This document shows positions 24,483 through 32,651 of a stretch of DNA of 41,484 nucleotides, piece after piece. Source of the DNA: Sphingobacteriales bacterium. GTDB lineage: Bacteria; Bacteroidota; Bacteroidia; Sphingobacteriales; Sphingobacteriaceae. Each line of letters begins with the position of its first letter. Position 1 is the stretch's first letter. The notes below the pieces were generated by a model, which saw only the letters and a list, made by a program, of their open reading frames with translations, was not told where the DNA came from and made no database searches. Made by a program: the position numbers and the translations under genes. The stretch lies in the NCBI GenBank assembly GCA_013298995.1, contig JAAFJW010000009.1:1-41484 (forward strand). Direction: 5' to 3'.

Positions 24483-25460
24483 TTAATCAACCTCCATAAA
24501 CTCAATAATGGTAAACCAAATATTTTCGCCAGGGCTAAAATTACGCATCAGGTAATCGTAGGCTGTAATTTTTGTGTTTTCATAAACAAGTTCTACCTCG
24601 TATAAATTACCACCAAAACACACATTTTTTACCCTTGCGGGGATGCCTGTACCCTCTCGGTTTAAAATAACCTGATGTGGGTAAACCGCATACGTTTGGC
24701 TACTATCGGGTACTAAATTAGCATGGGTTATAATGTTTGCTTTGCCCAGCAATTGGGCCACATAAGCGTATTGTGGGTTTTGGTAAATGGCTATGGGTGC
24801 GCCTTGGCGTATAATTTTTCCGTTATGTAAAATCACCATTTTATCGGCCATTGATAGGCCATCAATAGGGTCGTGTGAAACCATAATTACTGTAATGTTT
24901 AGGTATTTTGCTAGGCGTTGTACATCATCTCGCAATTGCTTTTTTAGTATTGCATCTATTTGCGAAAAAGGCTCGTCGAGCAGCAATACCTCGGGTTCGG
25001 TAATTACGGCTCGGGCTATGGCAACCCGCTGTTGCTCGCCGCCGCTAAGGTCCACAATGCGCTTATCGGCAAGGTGGCTAATGCGCAAAAAATCCATGGT
25101 TTGTAGCGTTAATTCCCGTTTTTGGGCCAGGTTTATATTTGCTATTAAGCCAGCAATATTATCATAAACCTTGGCATATAGGTTTAAGGTAAAATCCTGC
25201 GTTACCATTTTCATTTTATCGTGGCCGGGTATTAGTTTTTCGTCGGGCCCCATAATTTGTACCCCATCAAACAGTACCTCGCCACTTTGCGGTAGCAATG
25301 TACCGTAAATAAGTTTTAGTAAAGTGCTTTTACCACTACCGCTTTGGCCAATAATACTTACAATTTGCCCCCGCTCGATTTCTAAATTAATATTACTTAC
25401 ACCCGAGTGTGTGTGTTCGATGTGGTTTTTGGTAAGATTATGGAGTTGGATAAGGGGCAT
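24483..25460 (-). CDS. ABC transporter ATP-binding protein, CysA/PotA-like, without visible permease
   Basis: The 325-residue ATPase has Walker A GQSGSGKST (about residues 38-46), a Q-loop near TQDF, signature LSGGEQQRVAIARAV (about 139-153), Walker B VLLLDEPFSQID and an H-loop VSHDP. A C-terminal extension of about 90 residues resembles the TOBE-type regulatory domain of CysA/PotA importers (AVYPHQVILNREGTGIPARV). It should energise an importer, but no permease or binding-protein gene is adjacent, so the substrate is unknown. It lies on the minus strand, converging with the rlpA-like gene. A perfect-core palindrome (25493-25515) sits in its upstream region. Confidence 0.88.
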   Translation of the reverse strand: MPLIQLHNLTKNHIEHTHSGVSNINLEIERGQIVSIIGQSGSGKSTLLKLIYGTLLPQSGEVLFDGVQIMGPDEKLIPGHDKMKMVTQDFTLNLYAKVYDNIAGLIANINLAQKRELTLQTMDFLRISHLADKRIVDLSGGEQQRVAIARAVITEPEVLLLDEPFSQIDAILKKQLRDDVQRLAKYLNITVIMVSHDPIDGLSMADKMVILHNGKIIRQGAPIAIYQNPQYAYVAQLLGKANIITHANLVPDSSQTYAVYPHQVILNREGTGIPARVKNVCFGGNLYEVELVYENTKITAYDYLMRNFSPGENIWFTIIEFMEVD

Positions 25461-25492
25461 AATTATTGGTTAAAATATTTTTTTAGATTGTA

Positions 25493-25515
25493 AGCTATCG
25501 ATAATATCGATTGCT
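25493..25515. promoter_or_regulatory. 23-bp palindrome, candidate operator for the ABC ATPase gene
   Basis: The core ATCGATA-A-TATCGAT (25497-25511) is a perfect inverted repeat around one central A, extended on each side to AGC/GCT with one mismatch. It lies 33-55 bp upstream of the minus-strand start codon. It overlaps the predicted transcription start of a -33/-7-like pair (25541-25544 and 25514-25521, 19-nt gap, one mismatch in the -7 box). Confidence 0.55.
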
Positions 25516-25565
25516 AAATTACCTATTGAAAACTATCATTCAAATTTTGTTACCCTTTAGGCCGC

Positions 25566-26360
25566 TTATAGGTTATTTCCTTTAGCCAAGCTATTTGCTA
25601 GCATTTGTAAAAATGGAAGTGCCTCATTATAATTTAATTCTTCATAATCAATTCCCAATCGCCTGATATTGTTATAATAAGTTTGATGATTGTTGTAATA
25701 GTTTTTTTCTGACTGAACAAACCAAGCATTTTTGCCTAATTTTTGAGACAAAAACCATTTTTCTAACAGTCTTGCTGTTCTGCCGTTTCCATCATCAAAG
25801 GCGTGAATTTTTACAAAAACCAAATGCACCATTGAAGCAAAAAATAAGGTTTCTTCAAAAGATAAATCCGTTTGAAGCAAAACCTCCACATCATTATAAA
25901 ACTGCTCCATTTCGAATTTTACTTTATCAGCAGAAGCTGCCACATATTCAATTTTTCCGTTTTGGGTTATTACAAACATATTGCCAACTCTAACCTTGCC
26001 TTGCTGTGCTTTTTTTAAAATGTGTTTGGTAATTTGCGAATGAGCTAAAGCTATATTTTTGGCGTTAAGTTTATTTTTTTGAGCAAATAAATAGGCGTCG
26101 TACAAATCATCAATTTTACGTGTATAATCTGGCAAGTATTTAATACCAAACCGCTTGTGCTTTATATAAGAATCCAACTCAATTTGTTCGCCTTCGATTT
26201 TGGAAGAAAATACAGCTGAAACCGAAGTGTAAAAGCTAAACGTATCTATACTCAATTCACTATCATTTAAAGCATCAAAATCTTTTTTTAGCAATGGGGC
26301 AACACCACTTCTGTATTGCTCCAATAAATCTGTTGGAATTATTTTTAAATCTAATTTCAT
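25566..26360 (-). CDS. Fic family protein (class II, N-terminal inhibitory motif)
   Basis: The 264-residue protein has a complete Fic motif, H186-A-F-D-D-G-N-G-R-T-A-R197, expected to transfer AMP to hydroxyl side chains of target proteins. An N-terminal S52-x3-E56-G57 fits the (S/T)xxxE(G/N) inhibitory motif of class II Fic proteins, whose Glu blocks productive ATP binding. The FVITQNGKIEYV flap segment (129-140) is also typical. The target is unknown. A short, frameshifted ORF ends in a TAATG overlap with its start (26360-26498), and crtI lies just upstream of that, so all three could be co-transcribed on the minus strand. Confidence 0.92.
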   Translation of the reverse strand: MKLDLKIIPTDLLEQYRSGVAPLLKKDFDALNDSELSIDTFSFYTSVSAVFSSKIEGEQIELDSYIKHKRFGIKYLPDYTRKIDDLYDAYLFAQKNKLNAKNIALAHSQITKHILKKAQQGKVRVGNMFVITQNGKIEYVAASADKVKFEMEQFYNDVEVLLQTDLSFEETLFFASMVHLVFVKIHAFDDGNGRTARLLEKWFLSQKLGKNAWFVQSEKNYYNNHQTYYNNIRRLGIDYEELNYNEALPFLQMLANSLAKGNNL

Positions 26361-26498
26361 TATGATACTTTGTACAATTCGTTTTCTAATTCTTTAATGG
26401 CTTTGTCGTATGCTTCACTACTGCCAAATATTTTTATGATTAATTACTAACCCGAAATTGCTAATTGGTAAATGAGTTAAATTTTGAATGTTCTCCAT
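26360..26498 (-). pseudogene. Tiny frameshifted ORF directly upstream of fic
   Basis: On the minus strand an ATG at 26498 opens MENIQNLTHLPISNFGLVINHK, then hits a stop after four more codons. Removing one A from the A5 run at 26431-26435 restores an open frame through IFGSSEAYDKAIKELENELYKVS. That frame ends in a TAA overlapping the fic ATG (TAATG). The joined product would be 45 residues. It starts 4 bp after the crtI stop. The close junctions on both sides suggest a real small gene that has suffered a frameshift, or a sequencing error at the homopolymer. I recognise no domain; by position it could have been a small partner of Fic. Confidence 0.5.
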
Positions 26499-26502
26499 AA
26501 CA

Positions 26503-27984
26503 TTAAGCCTTACTCAAATAAGTTCCCGCTTCTTTTGCCACCACCTGCCCCGATATAATGGCTGGCGGTACACCTGGCCCAGGTACGGTTAATTGCCCAG
26601 CAAATAAAAGGTTGGCTACTTTTTTACTGCGCATACTGGGTTTAAAAAAAGCCGTTTGGCTAAGGGTATTTGCTAGGCCGTAAGCATTGCCTTTGTACGA
26701 GTGGTATTCGGTTTCAAAATCGTTCATCGCAAAACTGCGTTTCACCACTTCGTTGCCACGGATGCTGTTGCCTGTTATCCGCTCAAACCTATCTAACATT
26801 AAATGATAGTAATTTTCTCGTAGTTCATCAGTATCAACTAAGCCAGGTGCAAGGGGTATCAAAAAAAACAGGTTTTCCATACCTTGGGGAGCTACCGAAG
26901 CATCGCTAAGCGACGATGCGCACACATAAAACAGGGGCTTAGTGGGCCATTGTGGCGTATCGTAAATTTCTTTGGCATGTTGGTCTAAATCTTCATCAAA
27001 AAATAAATTATGGTGTTTAATATTTTTAACTTTTTGATTTAAACCTATATAAAACAATAAACTAGAGGGCGACATGGTGCGGCTTTCCCAGTATTTAGTG
27101 TTATAGTTTTGGTAGGGTTTGTCCAATAATTTTTGGTCTATATGTTGGTAATCGGCGGCAGCCACTACAAAATCTGTTTTAAAGTTTCCCTTATTGGTTT
27201 TAATTTCTACGGCTTTATTGTTTGCTATTTTAATATTTACAACCTCGGTATTTAGTAAAATTTGTACGCCATTTTCTTCGGCTACTTTTACCATTGCCTG
27301 CACAATTTGGTTCATACCGCCCATGGGGTACCAGGTGCCTAAGGCAAGGTCGGCGTAGTTCATAAGGCTGTACATGGCGGGTATTTTTTGTGCCGTTGCC
27401 CCTAAAAACAGTACCGGAAACTCTAATAATTTTATGAGTTTGGGGTTTTTAAAGTACGATTTTACGTGTTTACTCATAGGCTTTAGCATGTGTATGCGTA
27501 GGCTTTGTAAAATTAGTTTTAAATCTAAAAACTCGGTAATGCTGTGCGATGGCCTAAATACATAATCGCTCATGGCGGTTTTGTATTTATAAGCGGCTTG
27601 CGCCATAAATTTTCTTAATGCAAGGGTACTGCCAGTTTCGTAGCTTTCAAATAATGCTTCTAGTTGCTGCATATTGGCCGGTATATCCATTATTTCATCG
27701 CCACCAAAATAAATACGGTAGGCGGGGTCTAGTCTTTTTAAATGGTAATAATCACTTGGTTTTTTACCAAATAGGGCAAAATAATTTTCGAACACATCGG
27801 GCATCCAATACCAGCTAGGGCCCATATCAAATTTAAAACCTTGGCTTTCCCATACGCCAGCCCTGCCACCAGGCTGCGTGTTTTTTTCTAAAATAGTTAC
27901 TTGATAACCTTGCTTGGCTAATAGGGCGGCGGCGGTTAAGCCAGCAAAGCCCGAGCCTATTACGTGTACGTTTTTACTTTCCAT
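26503..27984 (-). CDS. crtI: Phytoene desaturase-like FAD oxidoreductase (CrtI family)
   Basis: The 493-residue protein opens with a Rossmann FAD site (VIGSGFAGLTAAALLAKQGYQV, G-x-G-x-x-G at about 10-15) and EKNTQPGGRAG. It ends with the CrtI signature LLFAGQLTVPGPGVPPAIISG near residue 455-475. Family members desaturate phytoene or later carotenoid intermediates; a CrtD-like or other carotenoid oxidoreductase role is equally possible from sequence. Carotenoids are common in Bacteroidota, but no crtB, crtY or crtZ is next to it. It is transcribed away from argB. Confidence 0.85.
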   Translation of the reverse strand: MESKNVHVIGSGFAGLTAAALLAKQGYQVTILEKNTQPGGRAGVWESQGFKFDMGPSWYWMPDVFENYFALFGKKPSDYYHLKRLDPAYRIYFGGDEIMDIPANMQQLEALFESYETGSTLALRKFMAQAAYKYKTAMSDYVFRPSHSITEFLDLKLILQSLRIHMLKPMSKHVKSYFKNPKLIKLLEFPVLFLGATAQKIPAMYSLMNYADLALGTWYPMGGMNQIVQAMVKVAEENGVQILLNTEVVNIKIANNKAVEIKTNKGNFKTDFVVAAADYQHIDQKLLDKPYQNYNTKYWESRTMSPSSLLFYIGLNQKVKNIKHHNLFFDEDLDQHAKEIYDTPQWPTKPLFYVCASSLSDASVAPQGMENLFFLIPLAPGLVDTDELRENYYHLMLDRFERITGNSIRGNEVVKRSFAMNDFETEYHSYKGNAYGLANTLSQTAFFKPSMRSKKVANLLFAGQLTVPGPGVPPAIISGQVVAKEAGTYLSKA

Positions 27985-28341
27985 ATATACTGTGAAGGTA
28001 AATCTAAAAAATTAGTTTTTTGTTTTGGGCTATTGTGATAAAAATTTTAGTGATTAACTAAATTTTTGGAGGAACTAAATTTTTGTAAACAGAATATTTG
28101 CCACTTAGATTGGTGTATTTGTGGCAAATAAATAAAGGCGAAGCCTTTGCGGGTAAAAAAAAACAGCATAATTATAGCCACCAATACACGAATATTGGCA
28201 ACAAAGATTTCTGTAAAGTTTTATTTGCGCCGAAACTTTAGTAAACTAATTTATTATAGTTTAATTTGGCTTCAAAAATTTAAAACATAAATAACAAAAA
28301 ACAAATTTTTTAAGCATATAAATCACTATTTAAAAAAATAC
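27985..28341. other. Divergent intergenic region between crtI and argB
   Basis: This 357-bp region carries no ORF. It contains two copies of AACTAAATTTTTG 17 bp apart (28056-28068 and 28073-28085), a perfect 10-bp inverted repeat (28095-28104 / 28121-28130), and an AAACTA/TAGTTT inverted repeat near 28243-28262. No clear TAnnTTTG promoter was found for either flanking gene. Confidence 0.6.
28095..28130. repeat. Perfect 10-bp inverted repeat, 16-nt loop
   Basis: TATTTGCCAC at 28095-28104 is matched by GTGGCAAATA at 28121-28130. It sits in the crtI-argB divergent region and could be an operator or an RNA hairpin in the argB leader. Confidence 0.6.
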
Positions 28342-29187
28342 ATGAACAAGGCAGCATCACACCAAAAACCCACGCTTTCCATTATCAAAATTGGCGGAAA
28401 CGTGATTGATAATACCGAAAAACTAGCAACATTTTTAACTGCTTTTTGCGGTTTGCCCGGATTTAAGATTTTAGTACACGGTGGTGGAAAAATGGCTACC
28501 AAACTATCGCAAGATATGGGTATAGAGGCTAAAATGCTAAACGGCCGTAGGGTTACCGATGCCGAGATGCTTAAAATGGTTACCATGGTATATGCAGGTT
28601 TAATCAATAAAAACATAGTGGCACAGTTACAAGCACAACAATGCAACGCCATAGGCCTAAGCGGTGCCGATGGTAATTTAATACTTGCCAAAAAACGCCC
28701 TATACAACAAATAAAAAATAGTGAAACGGGCGAAACAGAAAACATAGACTTTGGCTACGTGGGCGATTTGGATGCACAATCGGTACATACAAAAAACCTT
28801 TCTGTATTGCTAAACAACGGGTTTATTCCTGTTTTTTCGGCCATTACGCACAATGGCGAGGGGCAGTTATTAAACACCAATGCCGATACCATAGCATCGG
28901 CATTGGCGGTTGCGCTATCGCAAATTTACGATACATCACTCATTTATTGTTTCGAAAAAAAAGGGGTTTTGCGTGATGTGGATGACGAACAATCCGCAAT
29001 AAGCGAAATAAACCCAAGCATATTTGAAACTTTACAAGCTCAAAATATAATACATAGCGGAATGTTGCCTAAATTGCACAACGCTTTTGAGGCCATAAAC
29101 AATGGCGTAAAACAGGTTTTTATTGGCCATGCCGATGAATTACATTTGTTACACACACAGCAATTTGGCACACGTATAACAATATAA
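28342..29187 (+). CDS. argB: Acetylglutamate kinase (possibly N-succinylglutamate kinase)
   Basis: The 281-residue amino-acid-kinase family protein has IIKIGGNVIDN (about 11-21), LVHGGGKMAT (about 46-55), the GRRVTDAEMLKMVTMVYAG segment (about 68-86) and GLSGADGNLI (about 112-121), as in ArgB. It phosphorylates N-acylglutamate in arginine synthesis. In Bacteroidota that have a succinyl-type transcarbamylase the substrate is N-succinylglutamate, but the discriminating argF gene is not in this window. proC follows after 3 bp and argE after a further 3 bp, so the three form an operon. Confidence 0.92.
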   Translation: MNKAASHQKPTLSIIKIGGNVIDNTEKLATFLTAFCGLPGFKILVHGGGKMATKLSQDMGIEAKMLNGRRVTDAEMLKMVTMVYAGLINKNIVAQLQAQQCNAIGLSGADGNLILAKKRPIQQIKNSETGETENIDFGYVGDLDAQSVHTKNLSVLLNNGFIPVFSAITHNGEGQLLNTNADTIASALAVALSQIYDTSLIYCFEKKGVLRDVDDEQSAISEINPSIFETLQAQNIIHSGMLPKLHNAFEAINNGVKQVFIGHADELHLLHTQQFGTRITI

Positions 29188-29190
29188 AAA

Positions 29191-30009
29191 ATGGAACAAT
29201 CAACCAAAAAAATCACCATTATAGGTAGCGGTAATATGGGCATATCGCTTGCCAAAGGATTGGTAAAAAGTGGCTTATATACAGCCAGCAACATTACCCT
29301 AACCCGCCGAAACAGCAGTTTATTAGCCCCTTTTGCTGCCGAAGGGTTTGCCACATCGGTAAATAATGTGGAGGCCATTAAGGCAGCCGATATTATTGTG
29401 CTGGCCGTATTGCCCAAGCATGTTAATGGCGTTTTAGATGAGATTAAAGCCAGCATAAACACCAAAAATCAGGTATTTATTTCGATAGTATCGGGGCTTA
29501 CTTGTAGCCATATCAAAGAAAAATTATTTGCTGATTTAGAAGTGCTAAGGGTGATGCCCAATACCGCCATTGCCATACAGCAAAGTATGACCTGTTTTGC
29601 AACCGATAACGCATCGGCGCAAAGCCTAAAAATAGTAAAAGAAATGTTTGATACCGTAGGCGTAACGGTACAAATAAACGAAGATTTAATGACCGCCGCC
29701 ACGGCTTTGTGCGCTTGTGGCGTGGCGTTTTTTTTACGGGCGGTTAGGGCGGCAACACAGGGTGGGGTAGAGGTAGGTTTCCACGCCCACGATGCGCTAA
29801 TGATGGCCGCACAAACGGCCAAAGGAGCAGCCGATTTGTTGCTACAACTGGCATCGCACCCCGAACACGAGATTGATAAAGTAACATCGCCAAAAGGTTG
29901 TACCATAGCAGGTTTAAACGAAATGGAGCATAACGGCTTTAGCTCGGCAATGATAAAAGGCATCAAAACATCGGCAAAAATTGCTGGCGAATTATATACC
30001 AAAAATTAA
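29191..30009 (+). CDS. proC: Pyrroline-5-carboxylate reductase
   Basis: The 272-residue protein has an N-terminal NAD(P)-binding site (IIGSGNMGISLAKGLV, about 10-25) and the ProC signature in the C-terminal dimerisation domain (TSPKGCTIAGLNEMEHNGFSSAM, about 231-253). It makes proline from pyrroline-5-carboxylate. It is embedded between argB and argE with 3-bp gaps, a placement seen in arginine operons of Bacteroidota, which may link proline and arginine synthesis from glutamate semialdehyde pools. Confidence 0.93.
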   Translation: MEQSTKKITIIGSGNMGISLAKGLVKSGLYTASNITLTRRNSSLLAPFAAEGFATSVNNVEAIKAADIIVLAVLPKHVNGVLDEIKASINTKNQVFISIVSGLTCSHIKEKLFADLEVLRVMPNTAIAIQQSMTCFATDNASAQSLKIVKEMFDTVGVTVQINEDLMTAATALCACGVAFFLRAVRAATQGGVEVGFHAHDALMMAAQTAKGAADLLLQLASHPEHEIDKVTSPKGCTIAGLNEMEHNGFSSAMIKGIKTSAKIAGELYTKN

Positions 30010-30012
30010 TTT

Positions 30013-31074
30013 ATGCACCTAAACGAATTGTACCCACAAGCGGTAGAATTATTAAAATCGTTAATCAGTACTTCGTCTTTTAGTAAAGAAGAAGACCAAA
30101 CAGCGGCCATTATTGCCGTATTTTTAAAAGCCAAAGGGGTAGAAATACACACCAAAGGCAACAATGTGTGGGCTTATAACAAATATTTTGATGCTGGTAA
30201 GCCTACCATTTTATTAAACTCGCACCACGATACCGTAAGGCCTAATAAAAGTTATACCCGCAATCCGTTTAGCCCTGATATTGAAGATGGTAAAATTTAT
30301 GGCTTAGGTAGCAACGATGCTGGTGGCGCACTGGTAGCCTTAATTGCCACATTTTTATACTTTTACGAGCATAAAAATTTAAAATATAATATTGCTTTGG
30401 CGGCTACAGCCGAAGAAGAAAACTCGGGTAGCGGTGGTTTAGAATCTATTATACCCGAGTTAGGCGTTTTAGATTTTGCCATTGTAGGCGAGCCTACTTT
30501 TATGGATTTGGCTATTGCCGAAAAAGGATTGTTGGTATTGGATTGTGTGGCAAAAGGAAAATCGGGCCATGCTGCCCGCGAGGAGGGCGATAATGCCATT
30601 TACAAAGCCCTGCAAGATATTCACTGGTTTAAAACTTACCAATTCGATAAAGTATCAGAAAGCCTAGGGCCTATAAAAATGACGGTTACCATTATTGCCG
30701 CTGGTACACAGCACAATGTAGTACCCGATACCTGCCAGTTTACTGTTGATGTGCGGGTTACTGATGTTTATACCAACGAAGAAGTAATTGCTAAAATTAG
30801 AGAATGTGTGGCTTGCGAGGTTATTCCACGGTCGGTACGGTTAAAGCCATCATCAATACCTAAAAACCACTTGATTGTGCAAGCGGGCATTGCCTTGGGT
30901 AAAAAAACGTATGGCTCGCCTACCACATCGGACCAAGCATTGCTAAGCATACCATCGCTAAAATGTGGCCCAGGCGATTCGGGCCGCTCGCACACTGCCG
31001 ATGAGTATATTTATTTGCGAGAAATAGAGGAAGGTATTGAGGGTTATATTAAGATGCTGGAGGCGGTGGTGTAA
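30013..31074 (+). CDS. argE: M20 family amidohydrolase, N-acyl-ornithine/citrulline deacylase
   Basis: The 353-residue M20 metallopeptidase has the first metal ligands in LLNSHHDTVRPN (about 68-79), GLGSNDAGGALVA (about 96-108) around the bridging Asp, the catalytic Glu pair in ATAEEENSGSGG (about 131-142), and GEPTFMDLAIAEKG. The dimerisation domain includes SGHAAREEGDNAI, and SGRSHTADEYI supplies the last His ligand. By operon position it should remove the acyl group in arginine synthesis (ArgE); a DapE activity cannot be ruled out by sequence alone. It converges with mqnD, 55 bp apart. Confidence 0.9.
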   Translation: MHLNELYPQAVELLKSLISTSSFSKEEDQTAAIIAVFLKAKGVEIHTKGNNVWAYNKYFDAGKPTILLNSHHDTVRPNKSYTRNPFSPDIEDGKIYGLGSNDAGGALVALIATFLYFYEHKNLKYNIALAATAEEENSGSGGLESIIPELGVLDFAIVGEPTFMDLAIAEKGLLVLDCVAKGKSGHAAREEGDNAIYKALQDIHWFKTYQFDKVSESLGPIKMTVTIIAAGTQHNVVPDTCQFTVDVRVTDVYTNEEVIAKIRECVACEVIPRSVRLKPSSIPKNHLIVQAGIALGKKTYGSPTTSDQALLSIPSLKCGPGDSGRSHTADEYIYLREIEEGIEGYIKMLEAVV

Positions 31075-31129
31075 TTTGTGAGGTGTTGCGTGTGGCGATA
31101 TTGTTTGCGCTAATTTTTGGGAATTAATC

Positions 31130-31957
31130 CTATAAAAATAGTTCTTCTTGTATCTCATCCACCAATCCCAACGCAATAGCCCGCTTAAATAATAGCTCAA
31201 TAGCCTTTCGGCCATCAACACCTAAATCAAGCGAATATTTATTTACATACAAGTTAATGTGCTGGTACATTACCTCTTCGCTCATTTCTTGGGCATGTTG
31301 GCGTATAAAAGCTAAGCCAGCTTTGGGGTTTGCAAATGCGTATTCGACCGATTTTTGTAGCACCCGCTGCACTTTTTGTTTAACCTCAATAGGCAAACTG
31401 CGCTTAATAACAATACCACCTAAGGGTATTGGGCAATGGGTTTCTTGCTCCCAATACTGGCCTAAATCTACCACTTTGTGTAAACCTTTATCTTGGTAAG
31501 TAAACCTGTTTTCGTGTATAATTACGCCCAAATCTATTTCGCCTGCCAATAATTTTTGCTCGATAGTATTAAAAACAAGTGCTACCTTATTGCCAAGCTG
31601 CGGGTAAGCCAAGCTCAATAAAAAATTAGCCGTGGTAAATTTTCCAGGAATACCCACTTTAAGTTTGGCATCTAAAACCTTAAAATTCTGTTGCTTTGAA
31701 ACTAACAAAGGCCCCACGCCAAAACCCAAAGCACTGCCAGCATTTAATAAAACATAATTTTTTAATACGTGGGCGTAAGCAAAATAACTAAGTTTAGTAA
31801 TATCCAGTTCGGTGGCAAAAGCCTTATTATTAAGCGTTTCTACATCTTCAAAACTTACCTCAAATTGTAAGCCTTCGGTATCAATTTTATGGTGAATTAA
31901 GGCATCAAAAATAAAAGTATCGTTGGGGCAGGGCGAAAATCCGAGGGTAAGTTTCAT
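31130..31957 (-). CDS. mqnD: 1,4-dihydroxy-6-naphthoate synthase
   Basis: The 275-residue protein starts LTLGFSPCPNDTFIFDAL, the hallmark N-terminus of MqnD. It continues with DVETLNNKAF, DITKLSYFAYAHVL and GFGVGPLLVSK, then HENRFTYQDKGL in the middle. It converts cyclic dehypoxanthine futalosine to 1,4-dihydroxy-6-naphthoate in the futalosine route to menaquinone, the quinone feeding ACIII. mqnB, often its neighbour, lies 1.6 kb away on the same strand with two unrelated genes between. Confidence 0.94.
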   Translation of the reverse strand: MKLTLGFSPCPNDTFIFDALIHHKIDTEGLQFEVSFEDVETLNNKAFATELDITKLSYFAYAHVLKNYVLLNAGSALGFGVGPLLVSKQQNFKVLDAKLKVGIPGKFTTANFLLSLAYPQLGNKVALVFNTIEQKLLAGEIDLGVIIHENRFTYQDKGLHKVVDLGQYWEQETHCPIPLGGIVIKRSLPIEVKQKVQRVLQKSVEYAFANPKAGLAFIRQHAQEMSEEVMYQHINLYVNKYSLDLGVDGRKAIELLFKRAIALGLVDEIQEELFL

Positions 31958-32053
31958 AATTTTTATAGCAAAAAATATTATTGTTTTTTAGGCCTCAAAA
32001 TATTTTTAATGGTTCTCTTTTTTTGTTTAAATTGTTAATCTTTGAATTTTTTG

Positions 32054-32086
32054 TTTGCATTTATCTTAACATTTATTGTACATTTG
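32054..32086 (+). promoter_or_regulatory. Consensus promoter with no downstream coding gene
   Basis: TTTG at 32054-32057, a 21-nt gap and TACATTTG at 32079-32086 match the Bacteroidota -33/-7 consensus. Transcription on the + strand would begin near 32093 and run into a hairpin at 32138-32164, antisense to the 3' end of the minus-strand gene there. Confidence 0.65.
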
Positions 32087-32092
32087 CAACAT

Positions 32093-32168
32093 CTCAGTAA
32101 CCAAGTAGTAATACTGTAAGCGTTAAAGGAGTATCAGAAACCGTTTAGTTCCGCTAAGCGGTTTTGGC
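32093..32168 (+). ncRNA. Candidate small RNA between an orphan promoter and a hairpin terminator
   Basis: If the promoter at 32054-32086 is active, a transcript of about 70-75 nt would form. It has a CAGTA/TACTG stem near its 5' end (32095-32116) and an 11-bp hairpin at its 3' end. No start codon with a meaningful frame lies inside. It resembles no RNA family I can name. The alternative is a relic promoter cut off from its gene by the adjacent insertion. Confidence 0.35.
32138..32164. terminator. Hairpin at the 3' end of the DUF3800 operon, probably bidirectional
   Basis: AAACCGTTTAG (32138-32148) pairs with CTAAGCGGTTT (32154-32164) with one G-U wobble and a 5-nt loop. The stop codon of the minus-strand gene (32154-32156) lies in the stem. 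Short T-runs flank both sides, so it may end transcription from either direction. Confidence 0.6.
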
Positions 32169-32651
32169 TTTAATATAGTTTTCATACTCTTTTAGTAAGC
32201 TCCTTTTTCGGTGTTCGGTTTCTATTAAGTAGGCAGTTATAAACATATAATAATCTTTACGGTCGGTTAATATTGTTATATAATTTTGGGCTTCGTTAAA
32301 TAATACAATTCGTTCGTCTTTACCTCTTTTGTTTTTCCAAATCAGTATTTCATTGTGGGCGTTGTTATCAATTACAAATTTCGGAAAACAAATACGCTCC
32401 ATTCTTCTAATATCGGGTTGTCGGTTGTTTTCATCTTCGCCTTGGTGGGTTATGTGGTAAAAGGTACGGTGTAGCCCATCTACTTCGGGATATTTACGTA
32501 CTGCTACTTTTAAGTTATTAAAATTGGGTTGATTTTTTATGAAATGTGTTTCAAAAATACCGTAAACAGCCTTAAAATAATTTTGAAAATTGCCAGCAAA
32601 ATTATTCAACTCTATTAAATCAGGGAAAACCAAATATTTATCTTTTATCAT
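32154..32651 (-). CDS. Uncharacterised protein paired with DUF3800, possibly a toxin-like nuclease
   Basis: I prefer the ATG at 32651, which forms an ATGA overlap with the stop of the upstream DUF3800 gene and gives 165 residues; an earlier in-frame ATG at 32678 would overlap by 31 nt. The protein has a conserved-looking block, RRMERICFPKFVIDNN, followed by WKNKRGKDERIVLFNEAQNYITILTDRKDYYMFITAYLIE and a C-terminal basic helix (about positions 105-160). This strand-then-AYLI-helix pattern recalls barnase/RelE-like endoribonucleases encoded in phages and polymorphic toxins, but the match is by eye only and the catalytic residues are unproven. I do not assign a function. Confidence 0.7.
   Translation of the reverse strand: MIKDKYLVFPDLIELNNFAGNFQNYFKAVYGIFETHFIKNQPNFNNLKVAVRKYPEVDGLHRTFYHITHQGEDENNRQPDIRRMERICFPKFVIDNNAHNEILIWKNKRGKDERIVLFNEAQNYITILTDRKDYYMFITAYLIETEHRKRSLLKEYENYIKAKTA

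Noticed and set aside
29469-30002. Minus-strand open frame of 177 codons inside proC.
   Set aside because: Antisense shadow of a well-supported proC; no start context or recognisable domain.
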